Assembly: GCA_900549915.1 (NCBI GenBank)
Contig: URQF01000079.1
Coordinates: forward strand, 1 to 6,408
Length of the DNA: 6,408 nucleotides
Direction of reading: 5' to 3'
From: an uncultured Mollicutes bacterium
GTDB lineage: Bacteria; Bacillota_I; Bacilli_A; RFN20; CAG-288
The position numbers were made by a program, and so were the translations under genes. Below, in pieces: positions 1 through 5,851 of the stretch (position 1 is its first letter; every line of letters begins with the position of its first letter). The notes beneath the pieces are model-generated. The model did no database searches. It was not told the DNA's origin and worked only from the letters and a program-made list of their open reading frames with translations.

Positions 1-41
1 AGGATAGCAACACTATTGTTTATTCTTCTCAATTGTTTTTG

Positions 42-70
42 TTGACTTTTCACCATATGTGAATTAACAT
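42..70 (+). promoter_or_regulatory. Candidate sigma-A promoter for the peptidase-lipoprotein unit
   Basis: A -35 box TTGACT (42-47, five of six matches to TTGACA) is followed after exactly 17 bp by TAACAT (65-70, four of six matches to TATAAT). Transcription would start near 77, giving a leader of about 65 nt before the peptidase start at 141. The surroundings are very AT-rich, which raises the chance of a fortuitous match. The optimal spacing and the position ahead of a strong ribosome site make it the best candidate in the 140 bases upstream. Positions 1-41 hold no recognisable gene; two short frames from the left edge close at 45 and 62 and could be the tail of an unseen upstream gene. Confidence 0.5.
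49..63. promoter_or_regulatory. Small dyad in promoter spacer, possible operator
   Basis: TTCAC (49-53) and GTGAA (59-63) form a perfect 5-bp inverted repeat around CATAT. It fills the spacer between the candidate -35 and -10 boxes, where a bound regulator would affect RNA polymerase. The arms are short and no regulator is encoded in the window, so an operator role is inference only. Confidence 0.25.
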
Positions 71-125
71 TTATTTAACTTCAATTACTCATTATTTTGT
101 CATTTGTTCTCAATGCTTTAGCAAA

Positions 126-132
126 AAGGAGG
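126..132 (+). promoter_or_regulatory. Strong ribosome binding site of the C39-like peptidase
   Basis: AAGGAGG is a full match to the anti-Shine-Dalgarno complement. It lies 8 nt before the ATG at 141, which fixes that start codon. Confidence 0.85.
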
Positions 133-140
133 AGCTAAAA

Positions 141-1124
141 ATGAACATTGCCAAATTAGTGTTGGTCGTAAGTCTATTTTCCACCAAAAATATTCTTGTA
201 GATTCTCAGGCACAAATTTCAATCATCCAGAAAAACTTTACTGTTTTAAAAGATTGTATTCGTAGTTGGAATAATTCCTCATTGGACTTTGAATTCACTT
301 TAAAAGACAATCAGACTTCTATCTTTAGCGTCCGTAACGACAATAAAATCAATGGTTATATTGTCATGGATCAGTCCACAAAAAATTTCCGCTCCTTTTA
401 TGAAGGTAAATACTTTCCGTCAAAAGAAGAATTTGAAACTATGTTTCTAAAGAAATCCTACAATAATCCTGAAAATCAATTGAAAACCAGCAATCGTAGG
501 TTACGCTTAGCCAACAAATCATCTGATAATTATTCCTATATTTGCAATCCGAGCAATCTTTGCTCTATTGATTCGTCAAGTCAAGCATATTCGAGAATTA
601 TAAATAATTGTCCTGAATACTATAACGAAGTCGTCGTCAATGGATGTACCCCTACTTCTGCCGCAATGCTTATATCCTTTTACGATAATTATAGTCAGTA
701 TGACTTTTACCCTGGAATACTACCCTTAAAGCACGACGACAATAAAGAAGCTGTTAAAAAACTTATTATCGAATTGGCAGAAGATAGGCTTACCGATTAC
801 GAAGATGGGACTCGCCGAGATATGGCCGTAAAAGGATTAACTGATTTTCTTCATAATCATAGTCCGATTTCAACGGCAGTTAGAACTTCGACAAAATACC
901 AAGATTATGTTAACTTTGTAATGCATTCTAACAATCCAGCCATTGTCCATATAAACGGACATGCAATTCTTGGTGTCGGCTATGCAAAATTGCGAAAATA
1001 CAACAGCAACGGAGGCCAATATATTCAGGATTACATCGTTTCGCATTATGATTGGCGGAATAGACCAGGTGATTATTATGTATTATCCGATGAGTTTGAA
1101 CAAAGGACATTTATAACTAAATAA
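141..1124 (+). CDS. Exported C39-like (papain-fold) cysteine peptidase with N-terminal pro-region
   Basis: Predicted cysteine peptidase of the C39-like superfamily, probably acting outside the membrane; its substrate is unknown. The N-terminus has one lysine, a short hydrophobic core (about residues 6-13) and a possible cleavage site after SQA (24). It is a weak but plausible signal peptide. Residues about 25-150 look like a pro-region, with a stretch around GYIVMDQ (72-78) resembling the small beta-rich prosegments of secreted C39/C10-type peptidases. The catalytic domain starts near 150: NGCTPTSAAM places the nucleophile at Cys169, INGHAILGVGY places the histidine at His274, and Asp304 in HYDWRN is a candidate third residue. 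There is no ABC transporter or bacteriocin precursor nearby, so it is not the peptidase domain of a C39 bacteriocin exporter. A lipoprotein gene follows after 5 nt, probably in the same transcript. The gene is AT-rich and uses CGT/CGC arginine codons more than the leftward operon. The fold is fairly sure; the role is not. Confidence 0.75.
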   Translation: MNIAKLVLVVSLFSTKNILVDSQAQISIIQKNFTVLKDCIRSWNNSSLDFEFTLKDNQTSIFSVRNDNKINGYIVMDQSTKNFRSFYEGKYFPSKEEFETMFLKKSYNNPENQLKTSNRRLRLANKSSDNYSYICNPSNLCSIDSSSQAYSRIINNCPEYYNEVVVNGCTPTSAAMLISFYDNYSQYDFYPGILPLKHDDNKEAVKKLIIELAEDRLTDYEDGTRRDMAVKGLTDFLHNHSPISTAVRTSTKYQDYVNFVMHSNNPAIVHINGHAILGVGYAKLRKYNSNGGQYIQDYIVSHYDWRNRPGDYYVLSDEFEQRTFITK

Positions 1125-1129
1125 TAAAT

Positions 1130-1600
1130 ATGAACAAGAAAATATTAATCTTATTACTTCCCTTTCTAGCTTCCTGCAGTAAAGTGTCTGTCAATAAAAC
1201 GAAAAGGGATGCTAGTGTCTGTGATTTTGATTACACAATCAAACAAGCAGAAAAAGTCAACGAATTTGTTTCTATTAAAACCCAGACACTCTCCAAAGAT
1301 AGGATAGATAAAATCATCGAGCTCGACTATACCATACGAAACACTTCTAAATTCAAACAAGAAAAAACAACAGATGGTGCTAAAGAAGTCGGTGTTTATT
1401 TCTTCACGCTGTCCTCGAATAGCAGCAAAGAGCGCCGCAAGATAGAAATTGGAGAAACAAATAAAATCACGGATAGCAGTGACTACTCCTATTACTATAC
1501 GTTTGAAAGGACAAAAGAAGCATCTGAAATATTCAATAGTCTAAAGCCAACCCTAGATAGACTAATCAAGTCGGCTGAAACCGAAATTACCATTTGCTAG
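1130..1600 (+). CDS. Lipoprotein of unknown function, partner of the C39-like peptidase gene
   Basis: The 156-aa product starts with a type II signal peptide: two lysines (3-4), a leucine/isoleucine core and the lipobox LASC, with Cys16 as the lipidated residue. It should be anchored on the outer face of the cytoplasmic membrane. I recognise no family in the mature part. It is polar and rich in Lys, Glu, Ser and Thr, has a YSYYYTF tract near 118-124, a probable helix from about 126 to 150, and ends in Cys. The start is set by the lipoprotein signal. No Shine-Dalgarno sequence sits at normal distance; the nearest, AAAGGA, ends more than 20 nt upstream inside the peptidase gene. With a 5-nt gap to that gene, translation is probably coupled. 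The pairing suggests a shared task with the peptidase, for example inhibitor, protection factor or substrate receptor. None of these roles is shown by the sequence. Confidence 0.7.
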   Translation: MNKKILILLLPFLASCSKVSVNKTKRDASVCDFDYTIKQAEKVNEFVSIKTQTLSKDRIDKIIELDYTIRNTSKFKQEKTTDGAKEVGVYFFTLSSNSSKERRKIEIGETNKITDSSDYSYYYTFERTKEASEIFNSLKPTLDRLIKSAETEITIC

Positions 1601-1601
1601 C

Positions 1602-1629
1602 AAAAAGGCTGCGTTACCGCAGCCTTTTT
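1602..1629. terminator. Bidirectional intrinsic terminator between convergent units
   Basis: AAAAAGGCTGCG (1602-1613) and CGCAGCCTTTTT (1618-1629) form a perfect 12-bp stem around the loop TTAC. The GC-rich core flanked by A5 on one side and T5 on the other gives a U-tract in both directions. It lies one base after the lipoprotein stop, and its right arm shares two bases with the TAA of the leftward acyltransferase gene (1628-1630). It can therefore end both transcripts. Confidence 0.9.
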
Positions 1630-2443
1630 ATGACTTCTTCGTGACTTTGTTATAGTGAAGGACCTTATTTAGTTTTTTATCGGAGTATCCGTTGAGCTCT
1701 TTGACAAGCCTTGGATCTTTTTTCTTCCTCTCCTCTAAGGCTGCTAACGTCTCATCATGGACCTTCTGGGCAATTTCCTGGTTGGTCCTTTCATCATACT
1801 CTTCCGGATAAATCGGCTTCAGATATCTTACCTGAATGGGGTATTTATGATAATGGTAGTGCTGATTGAAGACACGCTCCGGGAAATACCTAACAACCGG
1901 ACAAATCGGAAGCTGGTTATGAATCGCAATCTTAAAGGTTCCGGCATGATAAGGAGCTAAATTGAATTCCGGTCCCTGACTTCTGGTTCCTTCTGGGAAC
2001 ACAAAGTAGGAAAGCTCCTTTTCTGTTTCCAGCTGGGATTTAATGGCACGGAACGCCTTAATCTCGCTTCGTAAGTCATTCCGATCAATGAGGGTAGAAC
2101 CAAGATAATCGACAATCCATCCGAAAATCGGCATCTTCCGGACCTCTTTCTTCGATAAGAAAGCAATCGGACGGTCGATGACGCAGAGTGCTGCCCTTGG
2201 ATCAAAGTCTGAGACATGATTGCAGGTGAAGAGAACTTGTCCTTTGGGAAGGTTTTCTTTTCCTTCTTCGAAAAAGACAGCATGGAAACCCCGTTTGTTT
2301 GCTTTTTCAGCTGCTCTCTTCACATCTTCAAAGCATTCAACCTGTGTTTTTCTTTCTGGATGCCGGCGATGCTTCTTGGCACGATGGCCTAAGGGACCAA
2401 GTACCGGATATACCGTCAGTGCGAGACGAACCCACTTCCTCAT
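1628..2443 (-). CDS. plsC: 1-acyl-sn-glycerol-3-phosphate acyltransferase (PlsC family)
   Basis: Predicted to acylate lysophosphatidic acid to phosphatidic acid, the second acylation of phospholipid synthesis, at the inner face of the cytoplasmic membrane. The PlsC motifs appear in order: NHVSDFDP (75-82) gives the catalytic HX4D pair His76 and Asp81; STLIDR (116-121) matches motif II with Arg121; FPEGTRS (149-155) is motif III; and LPICPV (178-183) is motif IV. The N-terminal 20 residues are mildly hydrophobic and may touch the membrane. The C-terminal 35 residues are lysine-rich and lie beyond the usual domain. At 271 aa it is slightly longer than a typical 200-250-aa PlsC. The start codon overlaps the pullulanase stop as TAATG, with AAGGAGG 7 nt upstream. 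It is the last gene of the operon. Exact acyl-acceptor specificity cannot be read from the sequence, as related enzymes act on other lysolipids. Confidence 0.88.
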   Translation of the reverse strand: MRKWVRLALTVYPVLGPLGHRAKKHRRHPERKTQVECFEDVKRAAEKANKRGFHAVFFEEGKENLPKGQVLFTCNHVSDFDPRAALCVIDRPIAFLSKKEVRKMPIFGWIVDYLGSTLIDRNDLRSEIKAFRAIKSQLETEKELSYFVFPEGTRSQGPEFNLAPYHAGTFKIAIHNQLPICPVVRYFPERVFNQHYHYHKYPIQVRYLKPIYPEEYDERTNQEIAQKVHDETLAALEERKKKDPRLVKELNGYSDKKLNKVLHYNKVTKKS

Positions 2444-4605
2444 TATCTATCCTCCTTCGAAAGCTTGCCATTGGCTTTTTCTTTATAAAACACGTTCACG
2501 GAACAGCCAGGGAGAATCGCAAGATGTACCCTGAAACGACTATCCGAGACATCTCCGCCATCACTGAAAATCATCCTGACATCCTCCGGGAAATCATACC
2601 TGATGGTTTCCTTCGTCGGATTGAATATCAAATAGAAGTCAAAGTCTTTCCTATGATAGTTGATCTTAAGAGCACCGTTATTAAGATCTTCGAAGTCCCT
2701 GTGCTTATCGAGTTCTTCATACTCGTTTCCCGAACGAAGCCTGAAGTATTTTTTCCTTTTGATAGCATCTCTAAGGAAATTCATCCTGTCTTTTCGCTTT
2801 TCTGCAAGAGCATAGTCGAAACCATTGATTTTGTCTCCGGCATTGTAAGTATTGAAATTAAAGGACTTGGACTTTCCGATTTCCTGTCCCTCAGAGAAGA
2901 AAGGAACACCAAGGGCAAACAGAAGAGCTACGTTGATCCTCTTGATTCGTTTCCTGACTTCTGGTTCCTTGGCATCTGGATTAGCAATCCGGATTTTATC
3001 ATAGAGACAGGCATCATCATGGCACTGAACATAGTTGATGGACTGATGATAAGAAGAAAAAAGTGGAGCAAAAGCAAGCGGTACACAGGATCCAAGCCTG
3101 ACATGTTTGAATCCATCCCGGTAATTGCAGTCACCAAGAAGATAACCACGGACGGATAGTTCCGAAGCATTGCTCTTCCCTTTGACAACATCACGGAAGC
3201 GGTCATTAAAGAAGCCACAGAAAGGAATCTTGTAGGCATTGTTCCTGCTCGCTTTCTCGCTTCCTGGAAGATTCGTATACAAATCCCAGCCTTCACCATA
3301 GAACCTAAAATCGTTCTTCCTTGCTTTGGCTTCTTCATAGCATTCCTTAATTGTCTCTACATCCAGGATGCCCATCAAGTCAAAACGAAGACCATCGATG
3401 TCAAAAGCATCAATCCAATGACGGATAGAATCTTTAATCAGCTTCTTAACCCTGTAGTTCCGGCTCTCCAAGTCATTTCCACAGCCCGTTCCATTGGATA
3501 ACGTATTGTCCGGATTATGACGGAAATAATACTCCGGACAAAGCAATCCTAAAGAATTGAAGTCCTGAGAAAACACATGATTGTAGACAACATCAAGATT
3601 GACACGGATTCCTCTCTCATGGAAAGAGGAAATCAATTCCTTCAGTTCCCGGTTTCTGGCATAAGGATCCATAGGATTGCTGGAATAGGAGCCTTCCGGT
3701 GCAAAATAGAACCTTGGATCATATCCCCAGTTATAGCTGTCAAAGACCGCTTCATCATTGACGGTCTGATAATCCCTAACCGGCCTAAGCTGAACATGAG
3801 TGAAACCATAGGAAGCGATATAGTCCCTGCCAAGAGGAAAACCATTCTTGTTCTTCTCTCCGCCTCTGGAAAGAGCAGCAAAAGTTCCTCTGTCTTTCCT
3901 AGATGTTAAAGATGTCCTATCCCGGACATGTGCTTCATAGATAACGGCATGAGTCTCGTTCTCAAATTTAGGCAATTTATCTCTATTGCTAGGAATTGCC
4001 TTAATTTTGTTCCTATCGATGACATAACCTAGGCGGCTATTGGAAGATAAAGCAAACGCATAGGGATCAACCACACGATACCTGCTTCCGAAGATTTCAG
4101 CTTCATAGAGATACCCTGCTTTGTCATAGTTGCCATCGAGAGAAATCTCAAAGATACCATGTTCACTATCTTTTTCCCTGACAAAGCTCTTCCATTTGCC
4201 TTTGAAGTAAAGGATTAGGCTCCTAGAAGCGGCAAAAGGAGAGAACACACGGAATACCGTCTTCTTCTTACTATAGATTGCACCAAGTTCACCATCGTAA
4301 CGGTACTTTTCCTCAAACTTTTTGGTCCTACCTAAAAAGGAAATGTTGATGGGGACAAAGAAATTATGCGGAGTCAGTACTTCATACCGGTTGCCTGGAA
4401 TAAACGAGAATCCACTAGGAAGGTTAAGGTTATAGATCAAAGCAGAATTAGATTCCGAGCGGGAAACCGGTTTCAGAAGAAGAGAAAACTTCCCGTCAAT
4501 ATAAAGACGGAAAGAAGTCAGAATCGTTGATGTGAGCTTCTTTGCAACGTAGACTGCTAGATTCTGGTTATTGATTGCAGTACAGGATAGGTATTGTTTA
4601 TCCAT
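2443..4605 (-). CDS. pulA: Type I pullulanase / glycogen debranching enzyme (GH13)
   Basis: Predicted to hydrolyse alpha-1,6 branch points of glycogen, pullulan or limit dextrins. There is no signal peptide, so it should act in the cytoplasm, on stored glycogen or imported maltodextrins. Layout: an N-terminal beta domain (about 1-95), a CBM48-like domain (about 105-190), the GH13 barrel (about 218-600) and a C-terminal beta domain (about 610-708). The type I signature YNWGYDP is at 291-297. Conserved regions: DVVYNH (338-343); GLRFD (405-409) with nucleophile Asp409 and Arg407; YGEGWD (436-441) with acid/base Glu438; and CHDD (528-531) with transition-state Asp530. Region IV reads HDD where most relatives have HDN, a mild departure. 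The length of 720 aa is normal for cytoplasmic type I enzymes. The start overlaps the preceding M16-like gene by 8 nt, and AAAAGGA lies 10 nt upstream inside that gene. The reading frame is intact. Confidence 0.93.
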   Translation of the reverse strand: MDKQYLSCTAINNQNLAVYVAKKLTSTILTSFRLYIDGKFSLLLKPVSRSESNSALIYNLNLPSGFSFIPGNRYEVLTPHNFFVPINISFLGRTKKFEEKYRYDGELGAIYSKKKTVFRVFSPFAASRSLILYFKGKWKSFVREKDSEHGIFEISLDGNYDKAGYLYEAEIFGSRYRVVDPYAFALSSNSRLGYVIDRNKIKAIPSNRDKLPKFENETHAVIYEAHVRDRTSLTSRKDRGTFAALSRGGEKNKNGFPLGRDYIASYGFTHVQLRPVRDYQTVNDEAVFDSYNWGYDPRFYFAPEGSYSSNPMDPYARNRELKELISSFHERGIRVNLDVVYNHVFSQDFNSLGLLCPEYYFRHNPDNTLSNGTGCGNDLESRNYRVKKLIKDSIRHWIDAFDIDGLRFDLMGILDVETIKECYEEAKARKNDFRFYGEGWDLYTNLPGSEKASRNNAYKIPFCGFFNDRFRDVVKGKSNASELSVRGYLLGDCNYRDGFKHVRLGSCVPLAFAPLFSSYHQSINYVQCHDDACLYDKIRIANPDAKEPEVRKRIKRINVALLFALGVPFFSEGQEIGKSKSFNFNTYNAGDKINGFDYALAEKRKDRMNFLRDAIKRKKYFRLRSGNEYEELDKHRDFEDLNNGALKINYHRKDFDFYLIFNPTKETIRYDFPEDVRMIFSDGGDVSDSRFRVHLAILPGCSVNVFYKEKANGKLSKEDR
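2451..2457 (-). promoter_or_regulatory. Ribosome binding site of plsC inside the pullulanase gene
   Basis: On the minus strand AAGGAGG lies 7 nt before the plsC ATG at 2443. It overlaps the last codons of the pullulanase gene (Lys-Glu-Asp-Arg-stop). It supports this start and tight translational linkage of the two genes. Confidence 0.85.
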
Positions 4606-5851
4606 TGAAACGTTTTCCTTTTAAGATAAAAGCAGCCTTTTCGAAAGAAGAGATATCCTCTCCAAAGCGCCGGTATCCAGAATAGTTTTCCTTATTCACC
4701 AGGGAAACCAACGAAGTGTAAGGGATATGGTTCGGGAAATTCCGTGCAAACTCAGAAATGACTTTATTCGGAAGAGCAAGGTTTTTCCTAGATGCTGCTT
4801 TGTATTCCCTCTTGCTAGTATTGAACTCGTCTTTCCTAATACGATTGTCGAGCTTTGAGAAATAAAGATCAAGGAAATCAAGAATCGGCTTTTCATCGAT
4901 GACCCGCCTATTGAGGCTGACATAGGTATCTTCGCCACCCTGATAGAAATGGGCCGATAAGAGGTCTGCTTGTTTCTCATTCAGTTGAGCAATAAGATGC
5001 GGAGAAACAAAGAAATTCTTCCTCATGAGCTCATACTTGGGGAAAAGACCCCTTCCATAATGTTCATAAAGGTCTTTTCGGATCGGAAACTTGAATCCGT
5101 AGCTCACATAGGTTCCCCTTCCATCAAAGGATTCTTCTCCAAGGCGTTCCACGACTTTGCTCTCATCCCTGATTTTCGATTTCTTTTCCCAGATGGTAAG
5201 ATCCGGTGGGAAAACAAGTCCGGAAAGCTTTTGAATCCTGACCGATGGAGCTTCATCCAAAGAAGCAAAAACTACCCTATTCTTTGGAACATAATAATTC
5301 TCTACAAAGCGTTTCAGAGAAGAGGCATGAATCGAAATAGAATCGCTTTCACTAGGAAGCACACTGTCTTTTAAAGGAGAAGCAAAATACCTGTTCTTCA
5401 GCCTCTTCTTTTCACAGATATTCTCAGGCTTTTTTTCTTCCTCTTTCAGCCTTGGAAGCAGAGCCGCTTTAATCCCTTCGAGTTCTTCCTCTTTGAAATC
5501 CCGTTTTACAATCTTATCCCTAAGCCTCTTGAGTCCAGAATAAACATCTTCAAGGGAGTCCAAAGAATAGTAGGTATAGGAATAATCAATTCGGCTATTT
5601 CCGATGATTCCTTTGCTTGCAAGTTCCTCTTTGAAAGAAGGACTCCTGATCCTCTCTTTTGCAAAGAAGGCAGTTCCCTTGTACCTCTTAGCACCATTGG
5701 CTTCCCTGACATTGAAAAGATTTCCCTTTCCGATGTAGATGCCAGCGGATTTCAGTTTGGATTTTCTCGGAATCAGAATCAAAGTGATTCCGTTCTCGAG
5801 TTTTTCTTCATAATAAGGGCAGCCTAAATGCCCGAAATCATTTTTGATCAT
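4598..5851 (-). CDS. M16-family peptidase homologue (YmfH-like) with degenerate zinc site
   Basis: The 417-aa protein has the shape of the YmfH-like M16 proteins of Firmicutes. It opens with YYEEKLENGITLILIPRK (13-30), matching the family's first strand pair. GTAFF (59-63) follows where active members have G-x-A-H-F-L-E-H. In that alignment the HxxEH residues are replaced by Phe62, Lys65 and Glu66. The downstream glutamate that completes the zinc site is also not evident in the helix at about 121-140. FVENYYVPKNRVVFA (182-196) matches the conserved YxPxNM-like segment before the domain's last strand. The protein is therefore probably not a zinc protease, and may instead form a structural heterodimer with the product of the gene before it. 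Its start overlaps that gene's stop as TAATG with no clear Shine-Dalgarno sequence, implying reinitiation. NCBI names this family after EF-P 5-aminopentanol modification, but the biochemical role is poorly defined. No signal peptide is seen. Confidence 0.65.
   Translation of the reverse strand: MIKNDFGHLGCPYYEEKLENGITLILIPRKSKLKSAGIYIGKGNLFNVREANGAKRYKGTAFFAKERIRSPSFKEELASKGIIGNSRIDYSYTYYSLDSLEDVYSGLKRLRDKIVKRDFKEEELEGIKAALLPRLKEEEKKPENICEKKRLKNRYFASPLKDSVLPSESDSISIHASSLKRFVENYYVPKNRVVFASLDEAPSVRIQKLSGLVFPPDLTIWEKKSKIRDESKVVERLGEESFDGRGTYVSYGFKFPIRKDLYEHYGRGLFPKYELMRKNFFVSPHLIAQLNEKQADLLSAHFYQGGEDTYVSLNRRVIDEKPILDFLDLYFSKLDNRIRKDEFNTSKREYKAASRKNLALPNKVISEFARNFPNHIPYTSLVSLVNKENYSGYRRFGEDISSFEKAAFILKGKRFNG
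4616..4622 (-). promoter_or_regulatory. Ribosome binding site of the pullulanase gene
   Basis: On the minus strand AAAAGGA ends 10 nt before the ATG at 4605, within the last codons of the M16-like gene. It is moderate in strength and supports the overlapping start, whose ATG lies 8 nt inside the preceding gene. Confidence 0.55.

Noticed and set aside
62..82. LytTR/AgrA-type binding sites overlapping the -10 region
   Set aside because: Two minus-strand GTTAA-centred elements partly match the LytTR consensus, but they are 11 bp apart instead of the usual 21-22 and lie in AT-rich DNA.
141..1124. Bacteriocin-processing C39 peptidase or exporter
   Set aside because: Bacteriocin C39 domains sit at the N-terminus of ABC exporters and occur with double-glycine precursors; this protein is stand-alone, has its own signal peptide and no such neighbours.
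2299..3159. 286-codon open frame on the + strand opposite plsC and pullulanase
   Set aside because: It is antisense to two well-supported enzyme genes with intact motifs, has no ribosome site, and its translation lacks any recognisable domain; it arises from the codon bias of the opposite strand.
4970..5374. 134-codon open frame on the + strand opposite the M16-like gene
   Set aside because: It lies wholly within the complement of an overlapping operon gene, with no promoter, ribosome site or plausible protein features.
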